Origin: Paracentrotus lividus
Lineage: Eukaryota > Echinodermata > Echinoidea > Camarodonta > Echinidae
Assembly (NCBI GenBank): GCA_940671915.1
Contig: CALNVZ010002100.1
Coordinates: forward strand, 8,531,562-8,595,561
DNA: 64,000 nt
Direction of reading: 5' to 3'
The notes under the pieces were generated by a model. It worked only from the letters and a program-made list of their open reading frames with translations, ran no database searches and was not told the origin of the DNA. Below, piece after piece: positions 12,690 to 26,154 of this stretch (its first letter is position 1; every line of letters starts with the position of its first letter). The position numbers and the translations under genes are program-made.

Positions 12690-13984
12690 TGTGTATAGAT
12701 GGATGGATGGGCTACATGGTAGCAGGTGTAATATCAAATTTAATAGGTGCATTGTTTTAGGCTTTCAACAAATGCGAATGAATCATTTCACCGCACTCGT
12801 AAACGTTACATTTGATTTATTAAATAAACCTTGATGTACAGATAACTCAATAATAATTGCATGATCTTCAAGATATCAAGTTTGTGCCGAGTAGAGCAAA
12901 TGTTAGCCGATGGAGGAAGGGTAGGCCTATATGTTTATGCCTACATGTATCATCCTTGGTATCGAACGGATTGATTCTGTGAACAAAAAAATAACATTGC
13001 TGTGTGCAAATCCATCTACCACCAGTAAATAACATAAAGCAGTGCTCACTATATTCTGAATTTGCATAAAAACCATATTGAGCTTGTAAGCCCGTGTGGG
13101 AAAAACCCCAAAACGCCCCTTCTTCAATAATGGATTAAGAATGCTGGTATTGCATTATATAGGATTAATTAATCATTCCAATTACCTTTGGTTAATAATG
13201 ATAAAAATAATAATAAAGATAATAATTTTAACTACAAGGACCCAGTTGCATCATGGGAATACTGCATGGCGTCATTTACTTGATGTCTGCTCCACAAGAT
13301 GAATCTTCCTCCAAATGCATTATATACGCCCTTCGGCTCTGGATAATGCTGGTAAAAGCAACACCAGTCACTTTGGCGGCACAACAGAAGGGTCCCCCTC
13401 CTTAAGAGATAAAACATCTCTAGTGGACACTGTCAACCAGGAAATAAAATTGACGGTTTAGATAGAAGACTTTGGGGAGCAGCTTCAAGTATTCATTGTA
13501 TGATCTGGGATGAGATAGATGTTCAAAATGGCGCTAATGTCCTCCTCTTGTATTAAGTATGAGCAGGGGTTCATAATAAGTATTTCTATCTGAGACACGG
13601 GCCCAGAAAAGGATTGAAGCGAAAGGATTGAGGAGGTGGATCTTATTCAGATTTAGAGATGACAATGTGACTGTAATTAGCAGAATTTAATAGCTATGTT
13701 AAGTTAATAATTGATAAAAGGCATCCCAACATATTGTTATACTAAGATGTGCATAGTGAATGTTGGTTGGTAATGCCCTTTCTTTATTTTACCTTTTTTA
13801 TTTAAGAAATTTGTTTGAGATTTTCCTAATGATCGCAAGAAACTGTTCCTATTTTGATACATATCGATTGTGTATGTTTATTGTACCATAACCTAAGTCT
13901 TTATTGCACATAATTAAAATGGTAATGGATTCATTTTCTAGGACGTTTACCCTGTAGTCATACAGGCAAGTTTGACGGTGAGTT
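12690..13984. other. Non-coding stretch, no gene seen
   Basis: A short ATAATA-rich segment (about 13195-13230) is present. The block 13230-13440 has higher GC than its surroundings, but no open frame on either strand shows a recognisable domain. Confidence 0.4.
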
Positions 13985-15622
13985 CAATGTCACTCGTCCA
14001 TGGGTGTCGATTGTGGGGGGGATGGGGGGGGGGATGCATCCCCCCAATAATTTCGGTGGGGGGATGGTGTGTACAATCATCCCCCCCCAATATTTTGATA
14101 TCAAGAAAATAAAAAATATCATATTATATGCATATAGATCTACCCATTACAAATTCATTATCATATAAAACACTTTTATGACATTATTATATCATTTTGC
14201 AGTCTAAAAAGCATTTTCTGACATTCAAAAATCCAAAATTTTCTAACTCTTTCGGTAATCTTCCTCGTGTGTGCCTGATATATATACTTTAATCATGTGA
14301 TACAAAATACACCGTGTAGATAATCGAAGCGCAGACGTTTCACTATTCACAATGGAAAAAAAACCCCCAAACAACCAAAAAACATTAATATTGATGATAA
14401 TCAGGGGCACCGCTCCAAGGGTGCATAGGGGACAGGTGCCTCGATAAGTAAAACTGAAGGCATAAGTATTCCCCATAAAATTCCACGATGGTTTTAATAA
14501 AATAAATAATGAATATTGAAGAGTCTGTAACACTTATCTCAGCTCTTCATCGACACGGTAACTTTTTGGGACTCGGACCATTGATTATATAATACACTTC
14601 CACTATTCTCCAGGGGCTAAATGCCCTCTTTTCAATTAAATCAATGAAATTTTAGAAAGCTATTAAAAATTGCCTGAAAATGTTCAGCTCACGCTTCGCG
14701 CTCGCATAATATAACTTATTTGTTCATCTTTAATGCATGTATTAACGTCACGATGGTTTGTTTAAAACACCAACTCCCTCCCCATTTTGTGCTCCAATGA
14801 GGCTACAAGTATCTTATTTCATCAGGTCGCTATTATTGATAAAATTTTCAGCTCGCGCTTCGCGCTCGCACAATATTGCCCAAACTGGAATTCGTCCATA
14901 TAGATTTACGTTTGTTGGCATTACATTACGCATGATGTTCCGCTTCTAATCACAAGTTAAAGCCCCCTAGCCCTCCATCAATTTCGCGCTTATAGTCATG
15001 TAACACTACAAATACCATGTTTCAGTTTAATATTATTGAGAAATTTTAAGCTCGCGCTTCGCGCTCGCATTACAGCCCTATGAATTCGACGATATATTAG
15101 TACTCATAAGCATTAATAATGGGCGAGTGCGTATATTTATAGACATTAAATCATGATGGCCCCTTTAATAAACCAGATAAAGCCCCGTCCCCGTTTCGAA
15201 TTCGCATATCTCCCCATTTCATGTCACTATTATTGAGAAAATTTTCAGCTCGCGCTTCGCGCTCGCATAACTGATTTGAAAATATGTACTATTAGATACT
15301 GACATGCATGCATATTATCTGTAGCCATTACATCATCATGGTCCCCCTTGAACAAACCAGTTAGAGCCCCTTCCTCGTTTCGCGCCCGCATTATGCTACA
15401 AATGACTTTTTATGTCACTATTATTGGGAAATTTTCGGCTCGCGCTTCGCGCTCGCATTATACAATACATTTTCAATATTTATATGCATGTGTGTATATA
15501 AGCATTACCCCACCCCCAACAATGGACATACCATCGTATGTGTCACACTGAGGAAAAGAGGAAATATCGACGATCATCCCCCCCCCCCAATTGCCAAAAC
15601 AAATCGACACCGTTGCACTCGT
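13985..15622. mobile_element. Repeat element with G/C-run termini and five ~200-bp internal repeats
   Basis: The left edge contains GGTGTCGATTGTGGGGGGGA and the right edge, on the other strand, GGTGTCGATTTG followed by GGCAATTGGGGGGGGGG. These are imperfect inverted termini about 1.6 kb apart. Inside, five degenerate copies of a ~200-bp unit each end in the GC-rich core GCTCGCGCTTCGCGCTCGC, starting at 14687, 14851, 15050, 15248 and 15438. No transposase frame is present. Exact borders and target duplication are not resolved. The class is unknown; a non-autonomous DNA element is the simplest reading. Confidence 0.6.
14641..15460. repeat. Five-copy ~200-bp tandem repeat with conserved GC hairpin core
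   Basis: The core GCTCGCGCTTCGCGCTCGC recurs at spacings of 164, 199, 198 and 190 bp, each time preceded by TATTATTGA(T/G)AAAATTTTC or a close variant. The core is nearly self-complementary (GCGC-TTC-GCGC) and stands out in AT-rich surroundings. Sequence between the cores is much less conserved, although blocks such as CATCATGG...CC and AGCCCC..CC recur. Confidence 0.85.
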
Positions 15623-18600
15623 CATTCCCTGATTATACTCGATTCCTTGAGATTTAATTTTGGAAGTATGAGATTGACGGTACCCCCCCCCCTTCCAGGC
15701 ATCGTTTACCACCCCTTTCCCTGAGATCACCCCAAATATCATCCCTAAACCCGGGCCCTCAACGCTGCCTGTACTCGCAGCACCCTCACTTACAATCAAA
15801 TAGTACGATGACTTCGTGGATCTCACCATTTCAGCTCTACATCAAATGGAGTACGAGTATCGTGGCGAAGTTGTGAAAAATGGAGTTCTTTGCATGCCAT
15901 GGCAGTCTTCTCATGCAGAAAGGGTTCAAATTGTTAGGGAATGTGTTTGGCTGTAGTATCGTATCGTGACAGCAAGGTCGGTTATAAGGTAAATGGTAAG
16001 AAACTTCACAACGGGGTACTCACTGACCTTCCTTTCTATGACTGGCTCATACAGATTGAGGAGAAAAAGCAGCCGACCTTATTGTATTGATGACACACTC
16101 ATTTCATTACGACAAATTGACAGCGAAAAGCGCGCGCATTTGGGAGTCGGCTCTTTACGCTTGACATGTCGTGTTGCTTATATTCGTGCCTCTGTGATCT
16201 TTGGTGGTTAGAAGCATTGGCTTGCCAGGGGGAAAGGACACAGGACTGAGCTACCATGATCATTCAAGGCGCGTGCGTACATGCATAGTATACTAGTAGT
16301 GGTGGCTGATATCATGGACTACAATTGTACCTCTATACTCGTAGCCGCACTCCGCCTCCGTAATCTGAACGGTTCGAGAACAAGTGACCCCGTACACGTT
16401 ATGTTATTCGCACGCGTGTATCCTTTGTGTAGTCGCTACTCCATGATGCCTTGCTCATCCCATGCTTTCTACACGTTCAGTGCTCTAAAATTGGCGGGAG
16501 TATCGTAGCTGAGGATGATGGTATGAACGTTTACTACGTATTTTACATCTGTTTACTTTCATCATCTGTACCATCGCTGGATAGTGCTGAAAATATGAAG
16601 GAGTTTAGAATGACGATGTTCCAGCTAGACATGAAACGTGGCTAGATTTCGAAGAGCTCAGCTGCCTTATTCATGGCGCGATGCACAGTCCAGATGCGCT
16701 GGGATTATTTTTTACCACGCAGCAGCTCGCTACAGCTACATCGTGTTATCTGGACATTCTACACTGATCTACAACAGCATGTTTTTACTGTGATGATGGA
16801 CTACATATCGGACTTGGCAGATAAAGCAGGTGGTATGAAGGGGTGGCAAAATGTTATTAATAATGTGAATAGAAATTGAGACACATAAATGCGTGGGTAC
16901 GATTGTGCGATGTAAGATTTCAGCATGAGTTTGTCTAGTGGAGTTCCGCTGATAATTGATACGGTTTCGCATGGGTGGGTGCTGAAAATTAGTTTTCATT
17001 GTGAGGAGATTTCTATAGTACATGATAGTACAGTCGTCATTGTGTACAAGGTTTGATTCAATTTAAAGAAAGAATTCAAATATTTTTTCCTGAATTATTA
17101 TTCACGTCTGTATAATACGTCGTGCATGTTATTGTTCGTCCACATGTTATATATTCAAATAATTTGCTGATGCAGTGCATATACGATTCGGATATTATGC
17201 AGCTACTTAAAAAATGAGTAGGTGAGGTAGGCCTACGTGTATTTCATCCTCATTTTGTAACATAATTATTGTTGGCGAAATCTTGAACATCATAGGCTAT
17301 TTCTCATATTTGTATGCATGCTACTATCAAGAAGAGTTTAACGAATTTCCCGTTTGAATATCAAATACTGTGTAGGCTATATGTAGTGTTTTTGAGGTGG
17401 AATTAAAGCTCATGATAATGTGTTACTTTATATCCCTGTGTAAATTCACAACAATAATCGCGCCAAGATTGTTGGATCAGTTTTTCTTCCTGGTGTTCAT
17501 AATTTACATGTGACCACGATTGTGTCGGAACTTCCCGCTTCCTGAACTTATTTCCTGCCCGTCGTCAATTCAATAATCACTCTCATGAGCTGAGAAGATC
17601 TTCAGTATTGTCTAAAATAAGATTGTATGCTATCTTATTTCAATGATTTATATTGACATCATTTGTATAGTTGATGTTGATGATGCCTGCCGTATCGTTG
17701 ATAAGCTGGACATTGCTATTGTGTAGTTATTTCCTTGTATAATGATTCAATTCTATAGTGTTTAAACTCAAATCTTGCCCACAAATTACTTCACATTTTA
17801 TTCCGCTTAGTGCTTGCCACTTTTTTAGACTAAAATGATTCTGAAATAGAGACAAATTTCATTTAAAATTATTTCTTAATCATAAGTTTAGTGTAGGGAG
17901 GATGGTATGTGGAATATTGTGGATTAATTTCCATATGGTTTGTATGCTGCAGGATAACACACTTATTTGTAATTCCCCAAATCACAAGACCTACCATGGA
18001 TATCCATGCACCTACAAACTAAGGGAAAATGGCCTGAAGATGATAGATGTAACATCTCTCCAGTAATTTATAAATCCACTAATTCCAATTTTCTACTTCT
18101 AGATTTCATAATTGACTGTACAGAAAGCTTTCATGTAGAACAGCTGTGTAAATTCACACAGCGATAATATTGTGCAAACAGCCACTATTATACTTCCATC
18201 TACCATGCTTTGTCAATCTCTATAATTGCATATGTACCACATGTGCCATTTCCATAATTAGTATTTTGAAATTAGATGTTTTGTTTCTTGTTTTGTTTCT
18301 TACATACTTGGTAACCGTGCTTAAATCATGTACTTAGTAACATAAAGTGGTTATAATGATGTAAATTACAAAAAAAAATAAAAAAATAATAATAATTATC
18401 ATTTTGTGGGAAAAGTTCTAATTGGCTGGCACATAAAATATGTTTTCTTGGGGGCGTTTTGCAGGGCGCTGTGGCTGCAGTTTGTATTCTTATCTTCAAA
18501 GTAGAACCAGGCCGCTTAAAATCCCTCTTTTATGCAATTTTCCCTATTTTTGCCATTTCTGACAATTGCAATATTATATTTGCTGAGAAAAGATGGATGG

Positions 18601-19600
18601 GCGTTGTCTGGCAAGAGTGAAAAAAGGGAACCATGTTGGGTGCTTTTATTAGAAAAAAGGTGAGTGTTTAGAACTGTATTATAGATTGTAGGTGGGAGGC
18701 AAACAAGCCCTGATAGTTATGCGTGCACACTATTGGAAATGCAAATATTAATGGTGAATTCTTTTTTAGGCATTTTATTCTTTCTCTCTATTTCTCTTCT
18801 CTCTTCTCAGTTTAGGTGGCATACAGCCTTGGGTACATATTAGGATATGCATGAGTGCGATGTGCCTGCTTCGTCTATCACGCTAGGTTATTTGCATATA
18901 AGGAGTGCTGGTACACTGGCAGATTAGCAGGATATACATGTGCAATGGTCCATACTTAGGTGGAGTTAATCGCCCCCATACCGGTCTGCCTTTCATGATC
19001 AACCAGTTTTCTTTAGGTGAATTTTGAGCAGCATTTTGGTCAGAAAGGGTGTGGGCATTCCATGTTTGGTTAAATCTCCTTGGTTCGACGTTTCACTTCT
19101 TTTTCATGGTTGTTATTTTTTGTTATACGTTATAATATAACGTCTGTCTACGAGATTATCCCACTGGTAAACCCACTGAAGAACAGGTAAGTTGAAAATC
19201 CTTATCTGTAAGGTTGGTAATTTTCAAGCAAATTGTTTTTTTTTGTTTTTTTTTCATTTATTCCACTGAGTCCATTGAAAAAATTTGTACCTGGCGTTAT
19301 TCTAAACCCCCAGACGTGAAATGCTCTTTTTTAGTAAATCAAATTTATTAATGATTTATTATACACAATGTTTTGCAAAATTGATGCTTGGCATGAAAAA
19401 AAAAATAGAAAAAAAAAGTTTTCAAAGCGATGAGTGTCATGTTTTGAGTGGGGAAACTAAAATGATTGGAAATCACTTAGGCCTACAAATACCAAAGTCA
19501 CCTGCATTTCTAATCATGTTGTTTCGGTCAAGACCTTTTGGAGGTCATATCAACGCTTGTGTTCCATTCTGTTCAAACCACACGTTAATTCAATCACCAT
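15623..19600. other. Non-coding stretch, no supported gene
   Basis: The 15.6-16.9 kb part is less AT-rich and holds several 60-75 codon frames (for example 15993-16211, 16281-16508 and 16673-16879), none with a recognisable domain. The rest is AT-rich, with an AAAT/AAT-rich tract near 18367-18400. Confidence 0.4.
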
Positions 19601-19607
19601 AATGAGT

Positions 19608-19680
19608 ATCACGTGACCTTCAGTTCATATTGTCACGTGACTTGAAAACAGCCGCATTTATCAATGGTACGCACGTGTCG
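19608..19680. promoter_or_regulatory. Cluster of three CACGTG E-boxes
   Basis: CACGTG occurs at 19610-19615, 19634-19639 and 19672-19677. The first is in the context ATCACGTGAC and the second GTCACGTGAC, a perfect 10-bp palindrome and the form bound by USF/MITF/TFE-type bHLH-ZIP factors in animals. No transcription start is visible nearby, so regulatory use is inference. Confidence 0.35.
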
Positions 19681-21548
19681 CAGTATAACCAGAATATTAC
19701 TTCTATCAGTACTTTCATCTTTTTATAAAACATTCACATAAATTTTCTTCATTAATGATAAAATTTTTAGCCAGATAGTACCATCTTTGAAGAAAAAAAA
19801 AATGAATTCATATTATCAAAATTTAATGTCTCTAATGGTTTTCCCCCTCACATGGAAAAAATAGATTCACTGTAATGAAAGAAGATAGAAGCTTCATGCC
19901 TCTATTTAACTGCATGTTCGCATTTTCTTTCGGTTTCTTCACTGTTGACTAGATTACATATTAACATTTTCCGTTTTGATACATATTTATTACAACTAAA
20001 TTCATTTTGTGCAGGGAAATAGTATACACGTCTATGGGAAATTGCTAGTTGCTTGAGGTTTCGATATTCCTAGTTCCGTTTAGGTATTAGTTATCTGGCA
20101 AACCGTAACATGATCTTAGAAATCACACCGTTTTGAATTGGTGGGACCATTGTTATTTCACATTGCTCTTGTCCTCATTATCCATTGTATATAGTGCTTC
20201 TCCGGTGTATAACACATCTGAGAGGAATGTATCGTATAGCAACCATTTTTTAAAAGAGATTATTGCGCTAATCTGATAGGATTCCGCCTTCAGAAATGAT
20301 ATTCCACACGACAGACCTATTTGTAAAGTTTCTGTCGTGCAAGGGCATACATAAGATTTCGGACAAGAATAGAACTTGTGTTGAATGTCCACTAATATGG
20401 TTTTGTCACCTGTAAACCCAGGAAATTGTGATCCGATTGTCACACAGTCACCCACAACAAACACACGTTATTAGCTCTAATAATGCAACCCCTGGTAGCC
20501 ATTATTACATGAGCGGATAATGACACGTCATATTTAAAACACTGATCAGTATTTCTGATTAGCAAGATTTTAGTGAAACCCATTAATGACTACATCAGTG
20601 CATGGAATATAGGAGAGATGAGGCTTGAATAATTTATGAAATAATATCCTGGCCTGGTCGTTTGTTAATGGATTTCGTTCTTCAACGTTTCATCGTAGGA
20701 TAGAGAAACCTAATTATCACGAACGACAATACAACACTTGTCACACTCGTCAAGCCTCGAGTACCATCTTCAAAAATGGGCGCGTTAATATTTGAAAGGT
20801 AAATGAGGCGATGTATGTATAATCACTCTAAAACAGAAGGGAGGCATGTCAATATCTATTTTCAAATGGCTTTCAAGTCACGACTGTGTTTGGAAGTCGC
20901 TTAAAAGGCTTGCGTGTGTACTGTATAATTCATAAAAGCCTCAGGTACCTGCATTATTCACAAAAATGGAACTCTATCCTTTATAATGAAACACGTGAGT
21001 ATCTAATGATAATGTCATTATAAATCGTTGTGAATACCTTCCTTAGATCATACAATTTTTATTAAGCATGTAAGATTCAGTAAAGTTGGTATAAACTTTG
21101 ATATTTAAACTGAAATTGAAAAGTGTCAAGTTTGTTGAAAGAGCTAGAATTGTATATTAATATCAGTCTGGCCCTATTGCATTTTGGTATAAAATATAGG
21201 TTGTAATTTGCCTGTTAAATGGACTGTTAGAGGTAGAAACAACATATTTCAGAACTTCACTTTGTGATGTATGGACTGAAGCTCTAGACATACCTAATTG
21301 TCTGTAGATAAACCAATATTTAGTCTTCGAAAAGACTAAATGAATACAAGCTTACCTGATTGCTTACTTGTATACGTAGGAGGTGGTTTGTGATTAGATT
21401 AATTATACTTGGTACCTGATAAACATGTTTACTGTACCCACAATACGTTTGCTTGAGAGCAATATTTAAGTCCCTTCGTATTCGTGCAAAAACTACACGT
21501 AGTTGATATGGTTGTTTATCTATAGCTACCGTGCTTACTTACTGAAGT
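19681..21548. other. Non-coding stretch, no supported gene
   Basis: A 103-codon minus-strand frame at 20153-20464 contains several cysteines but no family signature. Nothing else is recognised. Confidence 0.4.
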
Positions 21549-21585
21549 CATATATATATATATATATATATATANNNNNNNNNNN
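21549..21585. other. (TA)n microsatellite running into an 11-base N gap
   Basis: About a dozen TA dinucleotides end at 21574 and are followed by 11 undetermined bases (21575-21585) and a T run. The assembly most probably failed in the simple repeat, so its true length is unknown. Confidence 0.95.
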
Positions 21586-22447
21586 TTTTTTTGGTCATCC
21601 AGCATTTAAACAAGGACTGATGGATAACTAGGGAGCCATGTAATTTTGAGATACCAATGAAATGAAAATCGATCAATGTGACGTCATCTTGTCGGAATCG
21701 ATTGTTTGACTCTCAGAAGAACCAACCGTTTATGCGTTTATTGATCATTATGATATTCCTCTAATATTACATATATGTCAGTCGTACAAGAACACTTTCC
21801 TCCGTGTATATTGATTGGCTTAATGGTACATGTACTTCACTTCTCGTCTTGAGAATATTCCATCACGTGAAATTGAAAACCAGGTTTTGAGTCTGCATTT
21901 CTTCGAAACTACTCTTTTTTCAAGAAAGAAGTACAGTTCACTCCCGTTAAAATGATTTGCTAAGTGGCAAAATCAATAACATCGTATAATGAAATTTTGT
22001 TACCAAAAATGGTAGGCTTAAAATTTAAGCTTGTATACAATTGGGAGTGTAGCTTTACCTAAAATTTCGTATCAATGCTCTTTGTAACGAGAATGAATTT
22101 GACACAAAATTATTATGTAGAACTCGCTTTTCTTCTACCATGGCAAAATCATGAGGACGCATGTGTATCTCAAAAGCCATAGAGATGCAGGATTTGAAAT
22201 AAGAATTACAATCAGTTAGCCAGTATGTTGATTGTATTATCCATTTAACTAGATTGTGCGGATGTCACATTTTATTTGTTAGTCGCTATAAAGTAGTTTC
22301 TATCATTATGATCATGACGATACTGTGCAATGTGAAGTGACACCTACTTTACCTCAGAAATAATCTAACTTTCAATGGATTAGTGTTTGGAATGAACACC
22401 ACGACCTAATCTAGTGGACGTTTGGATTTATTAAAACGATCGTAAAT
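21586..22447. other. Non-coding stretch, no gene seen
   Basis: AT-rich sequence without a supported exon or repeat. One CACGTG E-box lies at about 21865. Confidence 0.4.
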
Positions 22448-22611
22448 TTAAGTTATCGAGACCTGTGAATAGACAGCCACAAAAACGAAGATGTTACTCG
22501 CTAGGAAAGGGAGTAACATAAACAAAGCATTATTGAAGACATCTATCATGGTCAGTCGATAAAGAAATGTCTCTTCCATTTCATCGCCCATTGCTCTCAC
22601 ATATGGAATCC
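22448..22611 (-). CDS. Candidate exon with one membrane segment, unknown protein
   Basis: On the minus strand an acceptor-like GTTTTTGCAG is followed from 22611 by an open frame of 54 codons beginning IPYVRAMGDEMEETFLYRLT and ending after a strongly hydrophobic stretch (ALFMLLPFLASNIFVFVAVY), then a stop at 22448. The arrangement of acidic loop and membrane helix resembles part of a multi-pass receptor, but no diagnostic motif is present and no partner exons were found. A CAG|GT near the end is a poor donor. Confidence 0.25.
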
Positions 22612-22666
22612 CTGCAAAAACGCTATCACTCTTTTCTGAGCCATTGGGACGTATGCTTAAAAGCAA

Positions 22667-23399
22667 GTTATTACGTTTCCTAGGTGGTTACTGATGTATT
22701 GCATGGGTCTATATACCTTTAATTAATGTAAATTGATTTGCAAAAGTCATGTTACATGTATTCCCCATGAACAGATATCAATTTTTAGATATTCATGATT
22801 GAAATCAAATCAGTTGGATTGGAATGGAATTTTAAACAAAAAAATACAGAGATACGACGTGTACTTTTTAAAGTAGGCTAAAACGTCTGTTTGCCCCACT
22901 TATATTACATGACACGTGAAGTGCTCATAAACCCACTCCACATTCTACTTCATGAGATTTTAACTTGCCTTGATATATTCCACCTTTCTTCTAAACAGCT
23001 TTCACACCCAGGCTTTTTCAACTTCTTGCGAAATCCCACCGATTTATTTGAATCGAAGAGAAGAGAGATCGGTGTCATGGCAACATGAGCAGATTGGCGC
23101 ACTTCAAGTCTAAGAGGGAAACTGCGCTCAACACTTCTTCCTAAGTGTCTTCTGCATAACTCGTCTACATGTCCATGTCTTATGCATTTGTACTGTAAAA
23201 CCTACTCTCTGAAGTACATGTAAAATTGAAATTGATTCATTCGGTTTATGAAAATAATGTATAATTCTTCATGATATTCAACAAATCAAATGACTGCATA
23301 TTTTGTGATGTATCATTATCCAAACATATACTCTTGGGTTTGATACATGCAGTAATATGCACGTTTATATCTCTTTCATTTTCATTATTTTCCCTCCAG
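22667..23399. other. Non-coding stretch before a splice-acceptor-like site
   Basis: No gene is recognised. The last 40 bases are pyrimidine-rich and end in TTTTCCCTCCAG, giving a strong acceptor-like signal for the segment that follows. Confidence 0.35.
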
Positions 23400-23524
23400 G
23401 TATTCTGTGCGTCAGCGGTGGATTACCAGGGCATGATTGGAATAATATCGTAGCAAAGATGACTCTTATGAGAGAACCAGATAACGGAGCAACTACAATA
23501 TCACAAATGGTATTATGCGAATAG
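23400..23524 (+). CDS. Candidate exon after a strong acceptor-like site
   Basis: Directly after TTCCCTCCAG (AG at 23398-23399) one frame is open from 23402, reading ILCVSGGLPGHDWNNIVAKM and on to a stop at 23522-23524. A possible donor ATG|GTATTA at 23510 would end the exon at 23509 (110 bp), a usual size for an internal exon. The peptide is not low-complexity. No family is recognised and no neighbouring exon was identified, so this rests on the splice-site context alone. Confidence 0.25.
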
Positions 23525-25226
23525 TCTGTAGATGGAAACGATAGATGAATCAGATGTATAGAAATCTCACTACTCGTTGCACTTAACAAGATTAATTTTC
23601 AGTAGAAATTTACTTTGATATTCATCAGTAACGTGTGTAAATATTCATGAATTTCCAAAGCAGAGGCAAGTGTATTGTTGAATTTCATTTGCGACAACCT
23701 TGCTTGTTTTTGTTAAGTTTTTTACGTAATGCGGAAGGAAGGACATTCCTATAGTCTTGCAGGAAACGAGCTATCATATAGATGAATCAAACTGATCCTG
23801 GCGGATGGGTTCAACTCGGTGAACTCGTCATGAGCTTCTTCAGAGGAAAAATATATTATTTGTCTTTTATCTTTCCTTATCATTCTCTTGCCCGGCCGAG
23901 TAATATGTCATTGCGCTGGACGGAGAACTGATAAGGGCTTATATAAGACACGTGGCATCTTATGTACAACTACTGAATGACACAATGGACAACGCAAAAC
24001 GGGCATCAACTTATAACAAATTACATGAAAGTCGACATTTCTAATCAAGTATTTTAAAAGTAATAATAGAGATATTTGCTTTTTTTAATGTGATTTATCA
24101 ACTTCGTCCATTCGGCGAACAAACGTAGACAAAATGGTATAATGTAGATATTTAGACATGAAATTATGTTGTTGAAATGAAAGAATCGACCAGAGCCTAA
24201 TCCATGGATGTTTGTAGACTTGCCACAAATGAAATTGCTAGCACGAGTATCAATGCAAACTGCATTAGTGAGATTATTTATTAAGCTTTTTGCCGAAACG
24301 ATGAAAAGCTAAACTGGTAAATATATCTCCCAATCGTTACATAATTCAACCGTACATCAGTATAACAACGACAGTGATTCACCATGCCACGCGGCGAGGC
24401 ATAAAAAGCACTTAAATGAAAAATTAAATTGGCAGGCACTGGTACTTAGAAATTCAAATATTTGCCAAGAGGATTTGAATAGTAGCACTAATTAACTCGA
24501 AAAGGTTTTTCCCTACCATCTGACTTATAATCTGACAAGACAGAAAGATGAAATAGTCCTCGGGTGTTTGTTTGGTACTTGGACGGACACACTATGTATG
24601 TTTTGTTACGTGATATTAATTTGGATACTACTTGCTTCAAATGCATCATTTTCTATTCAGTGTCTCGGCTCAAAACGCCTTTTTTCATTTTTAAAAGGCG
24701 ATGTTTTGGGCGTAAATAAAAAGAAATTTGCCAAAATATGTTAATTTATTCTTTTTTTCCAAACGGGGAGGGACTTTAAAGTGCAAAATTGAGAATCACC
24801 TAGAAATTCCTTCCATCATAACTACCACAACTGTCAATTAAGAAAATGTTAGATATGGTTTATACTTAACATTTAAACGTTACTATTAATTGAATAATAA
24901 ATGTCATATACATGCAAGTTTATTTCATTGTTATAAAATATTTTGTGTAATGGTACAAAATGCAATATTTTTTTCCAATCATTCTATTTTGGTTAAATAT
25001 TGTATCAAATTTGGGACGAGGCCAAGCCAAAGTGTGGTTGTGAAATATTAGGACGGTGTGTGTTATATTATCAGTCTAAAACAATTTTCTTTATTTATGT
25101 TTAATAGTGTTTGTGGTTTGGAGTAGCAAACCTTTAATTTAGAGCAAAAAAGTATTTAAGGTTAGCAAACCTCTGGTATTGAACGGTATTGAAAGTTATA
25201 CCTCTACTATTATAGACACTTTCCTT
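23525..25226. other. Non-coding stretch, no gene seen
   Basis: AT-rich sequence with no supported exon, repeat or RNA gene. A CACGTGGCA E-box lies near 23949. Confidence 0.4.

Positions 25227-25294
<68 letters not shown>
25227..25294. repeat. Poly-A followed by (AT)n microsatellite
   Basis: A run of about 15 A is followed by roughly 27 AT dinucleotides. The 61-codon open frames on both strands here, rich in Ile and Tyr, are translations of the repeat. Confidence 0.95.
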
Positions 25295-25298
<4 letters not shown>

Positions 25299-26024
25299 GT
25301 ACCACTTTTTGCTTACCAAAGTTTCTCGCCTTGCTTTTCACAGCATAGGGCACTCTTCCATTGAACTTGGCATATAATGTATCCAGTAAACATGAATTTC
25401 AAGGTCACGTGCTGGTATTATTCAAGGTTCCCAAATTTGTGTACATATTTTTCCACAATTTATATTCAAATAAAATGTATCAATAGTTGAATAGATGAAA
25501 TTATGCGGTCACTGTACAAGCCTTTCTCCTGGAGGGTGAATTGTGCTGGGTGAAAAGGTTGGTGACGAGGTACTTTGTTTTGGGGTGTATTGTGCCAAAA
25601 ATCGAACCTTTAACCTCCTACTTGATGTCTTTCTTACATATAAAACATTAACAATCGAAATGTCTTTGGAAATTTGTACTTTGTTATTTGTAAGCATGCC
25701 TTTATCCAAATAGATCTATCATTTTTTTCCCCCCTTCTGCATACAAATTAGGAATATACTGTTTTACAGCGAAAAACAATGAAACACTAATATTGTGGTG
25801 ATACAATTATAATGTAATTGCATTAGTATCAACCCTAATAAAATTATTACGTTCACAATGCACTCGGCTGTAAACATTTCTTGTGTAAAGGACTAGAACT
25901 ATGATGTATGTCGCGTTGCCGTTTCATTTTTAAAGATGTTTCTATTTTGTAACAAGTAAGATTATCTCTCGCAGCCTACTTACATTTCTATCGATTCTGA
26001 TCCGATCTCATTATCAATAGTACG
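25295..26024. other. Non-coding stretch, no gene seen
   Basis: No exon or repeat could be supported. Sequence is AT-rich up to the inverted terminus of the next element. Confidence 0.4.
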
Positions 26025-26154
26025 CTCTAAAAACTGAAGTGCTAATTTATAGGTGCTCGTATAGTGACTGCACTTGAAGTGCTAAATCAGCACCTGAAGT
26101 GCTGTTTTAGCACTTGCCCAAGTGCCAATTTATCAACAAAATAATGTTCATGGT

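Noticed and set aside
14017..14095. G-run block as an isolated G-quadruplex regulatory element
   Set aside because: The G runs are part of the inverted terminus of the element at 13985-15622, so they are better explained by the repeat.
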